DNA of 64,000 nucleotides from Allokutzneria multivorans (GCF_039537405.1 NZ_BAABAL010000016.1:413548-477547); one strand, 5' to 3'. Shown: positions 17,001-25,984, counted from the stretch's first letter. Program-made: numbers and translations. Notes: generated by a model not told the origin, from the sequence alone.

Positions 17001-17203
17001 GGCAGGCCGTTGGCGAAGGGCGGGCCGTCGTAGAAGACGTACTCGTTGGCGCCGTTGACCCCGGTCTCGCGCGCGTCGATCGTGGCCTGGAAGGTCTTGT
17101 CGGCCTCCCAGTAGGCCAGGACGTGCTTCTCCAGCTCCGGGAAGGACGGCTGCGGCGCGACAGCGCCCTGGTTCGGTTCGGCGCTCGCCTTGGGGTAGGC
17201 CAT
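14060..17203 (-). CDS. ileS: Isoleucyl-tRNA synthetase
   Basis: Charges tRNA-Ile. 1047 aa, the length of the eukaryote-like (type 2) IleRS usual in actinobacteria, a class often less sensitive to mupirocin. The HIGH-type motif is HYGH (69-72) within PPFANGLPHYGHLLTG, and KMSKS is near residue 615 (GQKMSKSLRNYPDV). Editing-domain and anticodon-binding regions follow in the usual order. ATG 17203 is chosen because GAGGAG precedes it and the T-box leader ends there; longer frames would translate the leader. It overlaps the convergent membrane-protein gene by 26 nt. Confidence 0.97.
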   Translation of the reverse strand: MAYPKASAEPNQGAVAPQPSFPELEKHVLAYWEADKTFQATIDARETGVNGANEYVFYDGPPFANGLPHYGHLLTGYVKDIVPRYQTMRGKRVERRFGWDTHGLPAELEAERQLGITDKSQIDEMGVAAFNAACRESVLRYTDEWQEYVTRQARWVDFDNDYKTLDVSYMESVLWAFKQLWDKGYVYEGYRVLPYCWRDETPLSNHELRMDDDVYKSRQDPAVTVGFRLSGNDSPIDGAQLLIWTTTPWTLPSNLAAAVHPEVSYVVVRTENDRRFLLAEARTGAYAKELGEEPEVLSRHTGAELLNLRYEPPFPYFAGHEGSHRILAADYVTTEDGTGIVHIAPAFGEEDKAVTDAVGIVPVTPVDSKGRFTSEVTDYAGVQVFDANPQIIKDLKQRGALLRHETYEHPYPHCWRCRNPLIYRAVSSWFVKVTAFKDRMVELNQEITWYPEHIKDGQFGKWLENARDWSISRNRYWGTPIPVWVSDDPAHPRTDVYGSLEELERDFGVRLTDLHRPFIDELTRPNPDDPTGKSTMRRVPDVLDVWFDSGSMPYAQVHYPFENTEWFEHHYPGDFIVEYIGQTRGWFYLLHVLATALFDRPAFRTCVSHGIVLGSDGQKMSKSLRNYPDVNEVFDRDGADAMRWYLMASPILRGGNLVVTDRGIRDSVRQAVLPLWNSWYFLSLYANAAGVEGTWRTDSTHVLDRYVLAKTNQLVADVQRGLDICDVAGACQSVREFLEVLTNWYVRRSRDRFWAGEKDAIDTLHTVLEVTCRVIAPLLPLTSEAVWRGLTGERSVHLTDWPAADSVPADDALVTAMDRVRQVCSSASSLRKANKLRVRLPLSRLLVAAEDVAALEEFADIIRDEVNVKSVVLDTDVATHGAFEVAVNARAAGPRLGKDVQKVIKAVKAGEWTTSGSGAVVAAGIELLETEYDRRLVAKDSGAAAELPGGSGLVLLDTEVTPELAAEGVARDLVRIVQQARRDADFDVSDRISLTVDAPAEVVAAVKAHEAFVAQETLATSVAYAPVEGFAGTVGDSVKVTVAVAKQ

Positions 17204-17417
17204 CGTGGCGCTCCTCGCGGTTCGTCTCGTGCACAAACCGCGGGGACGAAGCCCCCGCCGTGCCCGGCGCGCTCCGCGGTACCACCCCGCTTGCCCCGCG
17301 AACGGGGCCACTCTCGACAAGGCTGTGACGGGCCGACCCGTCCGGTTCTACTGAGGGCTCGCGCCCCGTTCTTCCGGAGGCTCCCCGGTGATGGCCGGAT
17401 CAACGCCTTTGCTCAAG
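17204..17417 (-). promoter_or_regulatory. T-box leader of ileS (isoleucine tRNA-responsive)
   Basis: Read on the minus strand, the leader contains the T-box antiterminator bulge GGTGGTACCGCG (complement of 17275-17286), whose UGGU pairs with the tRNA acceptor end. The specifier AUC for isoleucine is at 17392-17390 within GGCCATCACCGGGGA. A GC hairpin then precedes the ribosome-binding site, with no U-run. That layout fits the actinobacterial ileS T-boxes that act on translation initiation rather than on a terminator. Uncharged tRNA-Ile should favour IleS synthesis. Confidence 0.92.
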
Positions 17418-17460
17418 GTTAGCTCCCCCGGTCACCCCATTTACGCCCACCCCACCTCCG

Positions 17461-17792
17461 CCCCGCACTCGCCCCCGGCTCTCCGCCCTCCGCGCTCTCC
17501 GCCAATGCCGCGTTTGTGTGGTTGAGCGTGCTGAATGACTCATTGAGGTACTTGAGCGCCCTCAATGACTCATTCAGCACGCTCAAGTACCTCAATGACT
17601 CATTCGGTCCGTTCGGGTGCCAGTGAACGGCGCGTTTGGTGCGCCCAGCTCCCTGAACGACCCGTTTGGTGCGTTGAGCGCGCTGAACGGGTCGTTTGGT
17701 GCGCTCAAGTCCCTCAACGGGTCGTTTGGTGCGTGTGGGGGGCCTGAACGGGTCGTTTGGTGCGGAGCGAACGCGGCGTTGGCGGAGTGCGG
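17461..17792. repeat. 30-bp-period tandem array no. 2 with both inverted flanks
   Basis: The most complete copy. The left flank is CCGCACTC... (17461) plus AATGCCGCGTT (17502-17512). Then three AATGACTCATT cores end at 17539, 17569 and 17599. A 32-nt step follows to five AACGGGTCGTT-type cores ending at 17631, 17661, 17691, 17721 and 17752. The right flank is AACGCGGCGTT (17770-17780) plus GGCGGAGTGCGG (17781-17792), the reverse complement of the left flank type. It sits between the ileS T-box and the chitinase gene. No transposase is present, so a MITE-like or regulatory element is possible. Confidence 0.9.
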
Positions 17793-18108
17793 GCGCGGCA
17801 GTGGGCGGCAGCGGGTGGGCGGCAGTGGCAGCGGCACTGGCGGAGAGCAGGTGCGCGACGTAGCGGGTGCGCAGAGCGGGCGAACGGGGCGGGCGACGAG
17901 ACGGCGCGGCGGTGGAGGAAGGGGCGAGCGGGGCGGGCGAAGAAACGGCGCGGCGGGGGAGGAGGAGCGAGCGGGGTGGGCGTGGCGGCGGGGGAGGAGC
18001 GGGCGCTGGCCGGGCGGGCGTGGAGAGCGCCGTCGGGGCGATGGGCGGCGTTCGGGGGAGCGCGGTGGGCTGATCGGGGGCAATCGGGGCGCGAAAGAGG
18101 CTCGTGCC
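17793..18108. repeat. G/A-rich degenerate repeats before the chitinase promoter
   Basis: About 300 nt with no credible gene, strongly G-rich on the plus strand. Two imperfect direct copies of a roughly 44-nt unit (GCGGGCGA(C/A)GA(G/A)ACGGCGCGG followed by G/A-rich sequence) begin near 17889 and 17933, and a third, weaker copy follows. It separates the 30-bp array from the chitinase promoter. Open frames through it have no codon-usage support. Confidence 0.55.
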
Positions 18109-18138
18109 TTGACCTCGCGGTGGTCTAGACCACATCTT
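18109..18138 (+). promoter_or_regulatory. DasR-type operator (dre) within the chitinase promoter
   Basis: The perfect palindrome TGGTCTAGACCA at 18121-18132 equals the core of the DasR responsive element that controls chitin and N-acetylglucosamine genes in Streptomyces. It lies between a -35-like TTGACC (18109-18114) and a -10-like CATCTT (18133-18138), the right place to block RNA polymerase. No dasR gene is in this window. Confidence 0.8.
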
Positions 18139-18183
18139 TGGCCAACTTGTCCGCGCCGCCGCCCGGTTCGGAATGAGGAATTG

Positions 18184-19776
<1,593 letters not shown>

Positions 19777-19789
19777 CACGTCCCAGGGC

Positions 19790-19815
19790 GGGGCCGGTGG
19801 CTATCCACCGGCCCC
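19790..19815. terminator. Bidirectional hairpin between convergent genes
   Basis: An 11-bp perfect stem GGGGCCGGTGG / CCACCGGCCCC with a CTAT loop follows the chitinase stop by 13 nt. The loop contains the stop codon of the convergent gene. There is no U-run. It should end transcription from both sides. Confidence 0.75.
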
Positions 19816-20571
19816 GTTCCACGTCCCGGTCACGCGATCATGCTTGACCAGCACGGGATAGGCGCTCGGCCCGGGATCGTTGGGCCGCCAAGCCCGCGGT
19901 GCCAGGCCGATCTCCACGCCGTACGGGCCCGTCCCGGTGGCGCGGCCGGTCCAGAACGGGCTCTGGTCGAGCAGGTGTGCGCACAGCTCCCACGGCGGCT
20001 CGGTGATCGTCCCGCCGTCCTCGACGCCGAGCGCGCTCGCCGCGAGCAGGGCGAGTAATCGAGTGAAAACCCTTGGTGCCACTGAAGAATCGTCGCTGCG
20101 CACGCTGAGGTAGCAGTCGTGGTCGCTGTGCAGGTGCGTACCGCGAACAGCTCCGCGCGCGACCGCCTCCGGGGCCAGATCACCGGTCCAGTCCACGATG
20201 TCGACCCCGTAGAGGGTCCAGTCCGCGAAGAACGCGCGCAGGTCCTGCCGCGCCAGCACGATCAGTGGTGCCGCGTCGCCGATGTCGTGCGCCACGGCGG
20301 GCACGTTCTGCTCCTCGGCGATCTCGTGCGGGCGCAAGCTGCGCAGATCCTCGTCGAGCCAGCTGTTCTGGCCGACGTTGAGCACCGCGACGTTCTCGGC
20401 CCACGGCAACGCGTCCACGATGTCGTAAGCGGTCGACGCCGTGCCGTGCACGAGCCAGGTCTCGCCCTGCGGCACGACCTCGATCGACAGCGGGAAGGCC
20501 GCCGATCCGATGCCCGCCCGCTTCACGTCGAAGGCGTTCCACTGGTCGATCCGCACCTCGCGCCCGGTCAC
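19801..20571 (-). CDS. Protein of unknown function coupled to the LAL regulator
   Basis: 256 aa, soluble, no signal peptide or membrane segment, and no family I recognise. Motif-like stretches are LPWAENVAVLNVGQNSWLDEDL and THLHSDHDCYLSVRSDD. GTG 20569-20571 overlaps the TGA of the LuxR-type gene as GTGA. A longer frame upstream would only retranslate that gene. Translational coupling suggests it works with the regulator, but no function can be given. Confidence 0.7.
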   Translation of the reverse strand: MTGREVRIDQWNAFDVKRAGIGSAAFPLSIEVVPQGETWLVHGTASTAYDIVDALPWAENVAVLNVGQNSWLDEDLRSLRPHEIAEEQNVPAVAHDIGDAAPLIVLARQDLRAFFADWTLYGVDIVDWTGDLAPEAVARGAVRGTHLHSDHDCYLSVRSDDSSVAPRVFTRLLALLAASALGVEDGGTITEPPWELCAHLLDQSPFWTGRATGTGPYGVEIGLAPRAWRPNDPGPSAYPVLVKHDRVTGTWNGAGG

Positions 20572-23300
20572 GTGAGCAGCTCGCCGCGCGAGCTCACGCC
20601 GAGCTTGCGCAGCGCCCGCGCCACGTGCTGCTCGACGGTGCGTGGAGAAAGGAACAACACCTCGGCGATCTCCCTGTTCGTCCGGCCCTGCGCCAGCAAC
20701 CGAGCCACATCCTGCTCCCTCGGCGAGAGCTCGTTGCCGTAGCCCCGCCTGCCGCGCCGCGAGGGCGTTCCGCCGCCGAGCCCGCGCAGCAGGTGCCTGC
20801 ACCGCGCCGCGTCCCTGGTCGCGCCGAAGTCGTCGAAGGTCTCGGCGAGCGCGGCCAGCTCCTCCTGACTGCGATCGCCGTCCATGCGGCACAACAGTTC
20901 CCGCTCGGTGGCCAGCGCGGCGAAGTACGGTGCGCCGATCTTCTCGTAGCGCGTGGTCGCCGCGCGGTGCAGCTCGATCGCGCCGGAGCGGTCGCCGCGC
21001 GCCTCGGCCAGCTGAGCCCGGCAGGTGAGCAGGGCGGCGGCGGGCAGCGGCGCGTCCAGCCCGGCGATCCCGGTTTCCAGGTCGTCAACCACCCGGTAGG
21101 CGTCATGCTCCCGCCCAGTGCCGAGCAGCGCGGTCACCGCGACCGGGGCCATATCGCCCGACCAAGACCAAATTCCTTTGTCCCGCAAGAGCTTCAGCCC
21201 GTCGTCCGCTGCCTGCGCGGCGGCTTCGGGCTCGCCCTTGGACAGCCACATCCTGGTCAGGCCGGCGCACGCGTCGATCGCCACCGGCCCGATCGCCTCG
21301 CGCGGGCGAGTCACCCCGGTCGCGGCGAACCACCGCGCGGCCTCGTCCCACTCGCCGCGCGCGACCGCGAGCAGGCCCAGCACCAACGACAGCTCGCTAG
21401 AGACCGGGAACAGGTCGTGGTACTCGTCGAGCAGCCGCATGCAGCGGTCCGCCAGCCCTGACCACGCGCCGGTGAACCAGTCCAGCCGGGCCTGCGTCGC
21501 CCGCGCGGTGCTCACCACGAACGGTGCTCCGCAGTCGTTGGCCAAGCGCAACCCGCTGACCAGCAGGCTGTCCGCCCACTCGTAGTGGCCGATGGAGGTG
21601 CACGCGTCCGCGAGATTGCAGTGCGCCCGTGCGAGCTGCCGTTGCTCACCCGGCGTCGCGACGTCCTCCGGTAGCGCGGCGAGCAGCTCCCGCACTCCGC
21701 CGCCCTCGCCGATGTGCAACCGCGCCGGAAGATGGCTTGCCAGCAAGGAAACGCGCAGTTCGGGGTCGGCGCAGTCGAAGACCCCGTCGTGCAACTGCTT
21801 CTGCCACCGCCGCAACACCGGCAGCGGCGCCGAGCCCAGGAACGGCTGCGCCAGCACGGCAACGCCCTTGACCGCGAGGTTCGGCCGCTCGGCGAGTTCG
21901 CGCACTGCCAGCTCGATCTCCGCGAGCCCTGCCGAGAGGTCGCCGTCCTGGCGAATGAGCAGCATTCCCAGGAACAGCCGCACTTCACCGCGCACGGCCG
22001 TGGCCAGCCGACGATCGCCGAGCAGCCGCCGCAGGGTCGCGATCGGGTCGAGCTGGTCTATGCCCACGTGCGCCGACTGACCCAACCGCACGGCGAGCCG
22101 GTTCACGTCCGCCGCCGCCAACTCCGGTTCCTCCAGCAGACGTTGCAGCAGGTCCGTCGCTGTGGCGTGATCACCGGACTCCGTCGCCTGTGCCGCTGCT
22201 GCTTCCCCGTAGCGCATCCAGTTCGTCAGCACTCCGGCTCGGCGGCTGTGCTCGGCCAAGCGCAGCAACGGTTTCGGCTCGCGCCGTTCGAGCACGCGCA
22301 GCGCACGAAGGTGCAGTTCGCGGCGGTCCGGTCCGGGAACGGTGTCGTGAACCGATTGCTGGGCAAAGGAATGCCGGAAACCGTAGCGGCAATCGCCGAC
22401 CTCGCGGAGCACTCCGGCGGCGAGCGCGGCGGTCAGTGCGACGCGGCAGCGCTGCGGTGTCAGGCCCGCGACCTCGCCGATGACCTCCGCCGTCTCCGCG
22501 ACGCCGAGCACTGCCGCTGCCTGAGCGACGCGGTTCGCGGTGATCGGCAGCCGCGCGAGCCGTTCCAGCAGCTCCTCGCGAACCATCGGAGGTACGCCGT
22601 CGGAGCCCCAGCGCAGGGTTTCCTCGACCACGAAGGGGATGCCCGCCGTGCGCTCGTGCAGCGCCTCGGCGGACGCGCATTCCTCGCCGATGAGAGCGCG
22701 AACTTCGGAGATCGTGAAGGGACGCAACGAGATGTGCGCGCGCGGGACGCTCTCCGGTGGGCGCCTGCCGTTCAGGCCTGCGGGGAGTTCCTCGCGGCGG
22801 AAGGTCACCACGAGTGCCAGCTCCGGTGGTGGATCGGTGATCAGAAACCTGACCAGGTGCCGGGTGTCGTCATCGGCCCAGTGCAGGTCCTCGATCACCA
22901 GCACCGCCGGGCCGAGCGCGGCGAGGAGTTCGCGCACGGCACGGAAGATCCGGTGTCGGTCGAACCGTCGATCGCCGACCGGAGTGGGCTCCGAGGGCAA
23001 TAAGTGCGTGATTTCGGGTAGGAGTGTTCGAAGCACGCCCGTTATCTGATTGGGCCGTTCGGCCGTAGTCGTTAGGCCGTGCAGCGCATCAAGAATCGCC
23101 CCGTACGGGAACGGCTCACGGCAACGTCCGATGAGGACGGTGCGGTCGACCGAGGCAAGTGCTTCCCTGACCAGGCGACTCTTGCCGATCCCGGCTTCGC
23201 CCTCGACCACGGCGAACGCGGCGGTCTCGCGCGGCAGCAGCAGTGCGCGCAGGGATTCCAGCTCCGCGGAGCGGCCGACGAACGCCGATGAGCGCGTCAC
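20568..23300 (-). CDS. Large ATP-binding LuxR-family (LAL) transcriptional regulator
   Basis: 910 aa. N-terminal AAA-type ATPase with Walker A GEAGIGKS (34-41) and Walker B LVIEDLHWADDD, a long helical repeat (TPR-like) middle, and a C-terminal LuxR HTH (about 845-905) with LSPREQDVARLLAQGRTNREIAEVLFLS. Such LAL/MalT-like proteins activate transcription on inducer and ATP binding. GTG 23300 has GGAGG 7 nt upstream. It is divergent from two secreted subtilases with 155 nt between, so protease control is plausible but unproven. Confidence 0.92.
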   Translation of the reverse strand: MTRSSAFVGRSAELESLRALLLPRETAAFAVVEGEAGIGKSRLVREALASVDRTVLIGRCREPFPYGAILDALHGLTTTAERPNQITGVLRTLLPEITHLLPSEPTPVGDRRFDRHRIFRAVRELLAALGPAVLVIEDLHWADDDTRHLVRFLITDPPPELALVVTFRREELPAGLNGRRPPESVPRAHISLRPFTISEVRALIGEECASAEALHERTAGIPFVVEETLRWGSDGVPPMVREELLERLARLPITANRVAQAAAVLGVAETAEVIGEVAGLTPQRCRVALTAALAAGVLREVGDCRYGFRHSFAQQSVHDTVPGPDRRELHLRALRVLERREPKPLLRLAEHSRRAGVLTNWMRYGEAAAAQATESGDHATATDLLQRLLEEPELAAADVNRLAVRLGQSAHVGIDQLDPIATLRRLLGDRRLATAVRGEVRLFLGMLLIRQDGDLSAGLAEIELAVRELAERPNLAVKGVAVLAQPFLGSAPLPVLRRWQKQLHDGVFDCADPELRVSLLASHLPARLHIGEGGGVRELLAALPEDVATPGEQRQLARAHCNLADACTSIGHYEWADSLLVSGLRLANDCGAPFVVSTARATQARLDWFTGAWSGLADRCMRLLDEYHDLFPVSSELSLVLGLLAVARGEWDEAARWFAATGVTRPREAIGPVAIDACAGLTRMWLSKGEPEAAAQAADDGLKLLRDKGIWSWSGDMAPVAVTALLGTGREHDAYRVVDDLETGIAGLDAPLPAAALLTCRAQLAEARGDRSGAIELHRAATTRYEKIGAPYFAALATERELLCRMDGDRSQEELAALAETFDDFGATRDAARCRHLLRGLGGGTPSRRGRRGYGNELSPREQDVARLLAQGRTNREIAEVLFLSPRTVEQHVARALRKLGVSSRGELLT

Positions 23301-23335
23301 GTGTCCACCTCCGGTTCGCTCGCGGATAAGAATCC

Positions 23336-23355
23336 GTATGCCTACGTATGCCTAC
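23336..23355. promoter_or_regulatory. Perfect 10-bp tandem repeat upstream of the subtilase operon
   Basis: GTATGCCTAC occurs twice head to tail between the divergent LAL regulator and the protease operon, 36 nt from the regulator start and about 100 nt before the protease start. Direct repeats are a common form of LuxR/SARP-like binding sites. The role is inferred from position only. Confidence 0.45.
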
Positions 23356-23455
23356 CCGGATTGTTCGAACGGCAGTACCCGTCAGAAGGTGATGACTGCG
23401 TGGCTGTCAGTTAACCCCCTGCCCGACGGCCACCCGTGTGAACGGAGTGCGAACT

Positions 23456-24622
23456 ATGCGACGTCAGAAGATCGCCGCCGCCACCATCACCGCTCTCGCG
23501 GCCCTCGTGGTGACCGCGGGCCAGGCGGGCTCCACGCCCGCCGAGGGCTCGATCCGCAACGCCAACCAGCCCACTTCGGTGCCCGGCAGCTACATCGTCG
23601 TGCTCAAGGACGGGCCCGGCATCAGCTCCGCCGGTGTCGCCTCGAAGGTCGGCGCCGCGGTCGAGCGCGAGTACACCGCCGCCCTGCGCGGTTTCTCCGC
23701 GAAGATGGACGAGAGCGCCGCCAAGCGCCTCGCCGCCGATCCGGCCGTCGAGTACGTGGAGCAGGACGGGTACGCCTACGCCAGTGACACGCAGAACAAC
23801 CCGACGTGGGGCCTTGACCGCGTCGACCAGAAGAACCTGCCGCTGGACAAGAAGTACACCTACTCCACCAAGGCGGAGAACGTCACCGCGTACATTGTGG
23901 ACACTGGGGTTCACAAGGCGCACAGCGACTTCGGCGGCCGTGCCAGCGACGGCTACGACTTCATCGACAACGACGCCGTCGCGCAGGACTGCAACGGCCA
24001 CGGCACGCACGTCGCCGGAACCGTCGGCGGCACCACCTACGGCGTCGCCAAGGGCGTCAAGCTCGTCGGCGTCCGCGTGCTGAACTGCCAGGGCTCCGGC
24101 CAGTGGTCGCAGGTCATCGGCGGCATCGACTGGGTCGCCAAGAACGCCAAGAAGCCCGCCGTCGCCAACATGAGCCTTGGCGGTGGCGCGAACACCTCGG
24201 TCGACGACGCCGTGCGCAAGGCCGTCCAGTCCGGCGTGACCTTCGGTGTCGCCGCGGGCAACAACAACGGCGCTGACGCCTGCAACACCAGCCCCGCGCG
24301 CACTCCCGAGGCGATCACCGTCGGCTCCACCGACAACGCCGACAACCGGTCGTCGTTCTCCAACACCGGACGCTGCCTGGACATCTTCGCGCCGGGTTCG
24401 AGCATCACCTCGGCGTGGCACACCGGTGGCACCAACACCATCAGCGGCACCTCGATGGCCACCCCGCACGTCGTCGGAGCTGCGGCGCTTTACTTGGCGG
24501 GCAACGCCTCCGCCACTCCGGCGCAGGTCGCCACCGCGCTCACCGGCGCCGCCACCAACGGCGTCGTGAAGAACGCGGGCAACGGCTCCCCGAACAAGCT
24601 GCTCTTCACCGGGGCGCGGTAG
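23456..24622 (+). CDS. Secreted S8 subtilisin-like serine protease 1
   Basis: 388 aa. Signal peptide (about 1-27), an I9 propeptide (PGSYIVVLKDG...VEYVEQDG), then a peptidase S8 domain with the triad Asp in YIVDTGV, His in NGHGTHVAG and Ser in SGTSMATPHV. The general architecture is that of the proteinase K/aqualysin group, with an extracellular degradative role. ATG 23456 is preferred over GTG 23438 because it starts a normal signal peptide and has GGAG upstream. The stop overlaps the second protease start by one base (TAGTG), forming an operon of paralogues. Confidence 0.95.
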   Translation: MRRQKIAAATITALAALVVTAGQAGSTPAEGSIRNANQPTSVPGSYIVVLKDGPGISSAGVASKVGAAVEREYTAALRGFSAKMDESAAKRLAADPAVEYVEQDGYAYASDTQNNPTWGLDRVDQKNLPLDKKYTYSTKAENVTAYIVDTGVHKAHSDFGGRASDGYDFIDNDAVAQDCNGHGTHVAGTVGGTTYGVAKGVKLVGVRVLNCQGSGQWSQVIGGIDWVAKNAKKPAVANMSLGGGANTSVDDAVRKAVQSGVTFGVAAGNNNGADACNTSPARTPEAITVGSTDNADNRSSFSNTGRCLDIFAPGSSITSAWHTGGTNTISGTSMATPHVVGAAALYLAGNASATPAQVATALTGAATNGVVKNAGNGSPNKLLFTGAR

Positions 24623-25758
24623 TGAAGCTGCTCGCGGCGGTGCTCCTGCTCTCCCTGGGAGTTCCGGGCACCGCCGGGGCAGCGGCCGACTTCGTCCCGG
24701 CGAAGAACCCCGTGCCCGGCAGCTTCCTCGTGTCCCTCAAGGACGGTCCCGCGACGGCCGCTTCGTCTTCGCTGGCTCAGCGGTACGGCGGCACCGTGAA
24801 GTCGGTGCTCACCGCGACCATGAACGGCTTCATCGTGCGAGGCCTCTCGGACGGAGCCGCTCGTCGCCTGGCAGCGGACCCGTTGGTGCGCAAGGTTTTC
24901 CAGGACGGCACCGCGCGCATCGCGGACACCCAGACGAATCCGACCTACGGCATCGACCGCATCGACCAGCGGAACCTGCCACTGGACAAGAAGTACACCT
25001 ACGACACCACCGCGTCGAACGTGACGGCGTACATCCTCGACACCGGCATTCGCAAGTCGCACAACGACTTCGAGGGCCGCGCGGCGGACGGTTACGACTT
25101 CGTCGACGAAGACCCCATCGCCCAAGACTGCAACGGCCACGGCACCCACGTGTCCGGGACGGTCGGCGGGAAGACGTGGGGCGTGGCGAAGAAGGTGAAG
25201 CTCGTCGCGGTCAGAATCCTCGGCTGCAACGGCAGCGCGCCGGACTCCGACGGGGTCGAAGGCATCGAGTGGATCGCGAAGAACGCCGTGAAGCCGGCGG
25301 TGGTCAACGGCAGCTTCACCTTCGACACGCCGGGGATCGGTGACGAGGCGATCGGTCGGCTGACCGCGGCCGGCGTGCCGTTCGTGGTCGCGGCCGGGAA
25401 CAGCTCGGCGGACGCGTGTTCGGCCGGGCCCGCTCGGGTGCCTGCGGTGATCACCGTGGGGGCCACGGACAGCTCTGACAACCGGGCGTTCTTCTCGAAC
25501 TACGGGCGTTGTCTGGATATTTTCGCGCCTGGGTCGGGGATTACGTCTGCGTCGCATTCGAGCGATAGTGGTACTGCGACGATGAGTGGGACTTCGATGG
25601 CCAGTCCGCATGTTGCTGGTGCGGCTGCGTTGTGGTTGGCTGGGCGTCCTACGGCAACGCCTGCGGAGGTTTCTGCGGGGTTGGTGGCTGCTGGGACTTC
25701 TGGGGTTGTTCGGAATCCTGGGAGTGGGTCGCCTAATCGGTTGTTGTACACGCGTTGA
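24622..25758 (+). CDS. Secreted S8 subtilisin-like serine protease 2
   Basis: 378 aa paralogue of the preceding gene, sharing long stretches such as NLPLDKKYTY and QDCNGHGTHV. Signal peptide (about 1-22), I9 propeptide and S8 domain with Asp (YILDTGI), His (NGHGTHVSG) and Ser (SGTSMASPHV), all intact. GTG 24622 shares a base with the previous TAG. From about 25500 codon choice changes sharply: only 3 of the last 65 sense codons end in C, whereas the paralogue uses C freely at the same residues. The protein sequence remains conserved, so the frame is real. Confidence 0.94.
   Translation: MKLLAAVLLLSLGVPGTAGAAADFVPAKNPVPGSFLVSLKDGPATAASSSLAQRYGGTVKSVLTATMNGFIVRGLSDGAARRLAADPLVRKVFQDGTARIADTQTNPTYGIDRIDQRNLPLDKKYTYDTTASNVTAYILDTGIRKSHNDFEGRAADGYDFVDEDPIAQDCNGHGTHVSGTVGGKTWGVAKKVKLVAVRILGCNGSAPDSDGVEGIEWIAKNAVKPAVVNGSFTFDTPGIGDEAIGRLTAAGVPFVVAAGNSSADACSAGPARVPAVITVGATDSSDNRAFFSNYGRCLDIFAPGSGITSASHSSDSGTATMSGTSMASPHVAGAAALWLAGRPTATPAEVSAGLVAAGTSGVVRNPGSGSPNRLLYTR
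25500..25758 (+). other. C-depleted, G+T-rich 3' end of subtilase 2
   Basis: Third positions switch from C/G to G/T (TTG for Leu, GGG/GGT for Gly, GCT for Ala, GTT for Val) while the protein remains subtilase-like. The homologous part of subtilase 1 (24364-24619) is normal. The bias continues to the terminator and towards the long palindrome at 25868. Confidence 0.8.
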
Positions 25759-25767
25759 GGTTTGTGG

Positions 25768-25799
25768 GGGGCGTCCTCTTTGGGGACGCCCCTTTTTTT
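25768..25799 (+). terminator. Intrinsic terminator after the subtilase operon
   Basis: A 9-bp perfect stem GGGGCGTCC / GGACGCCCC with a 7-nt loop is followed directly by seven T residues, 9 nt after the stop codon. This is a classical Rho-independent terminator, uncommon in this GC-rich window. Confidence 0.93.
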
Positions 25800-25867
25800 G
25801 TGGGGTACGGCTGGGCTTCCGAGTCGGGGACGGCTCGGCTTCCAGCCTGCGCCGGTACCAGCGTGAG

Positions 25868-25984
25868 GGTCGGCTTGACCTGGGGCCCCTTGCGCGTGCC
25901 GTCATGGGCCGGACGGGCACGGTGAAGGATCACCGGCCCACGCGGGCAAGCGTATGGCACGCGCACCCCAGGTAAAGCCGACCC
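25868..25984. repeat. Long palindromic repeat element, complete copy
   Basis: The left arm (25868-25900: GGTCGGCTTGACCTGG then GGCCCCTTGCGCGTGCC) pairs with the right arm (25956-25984: GGCACGCGCACCCCAGG then TAAAGCCGACC) with a small bulge. Inside the 55-nt loop GGGCCGG and CCGGCCC form a second stem. The arm recurs at 63938. It fills most of the 338-nt gap between the subtilase operon and the HNH gene; the rest of that gap is AT-richer promoter sequence near 26050-26096. Possible roles include a mobile hairpin element or a structured RNA. Confidence 0.85.

Noticed and set aside
14177..17422. 1081-codon plus-strand frame opposite ileS
   Set aside because: Arg/His/Val-rich shadow composition; ileS is certain.
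21714..23003. 429-codon plus-strand frame opposite the LAL regulator
   Set aside because: Composition typical of antisense frames in GC-rich DNA; no domain.
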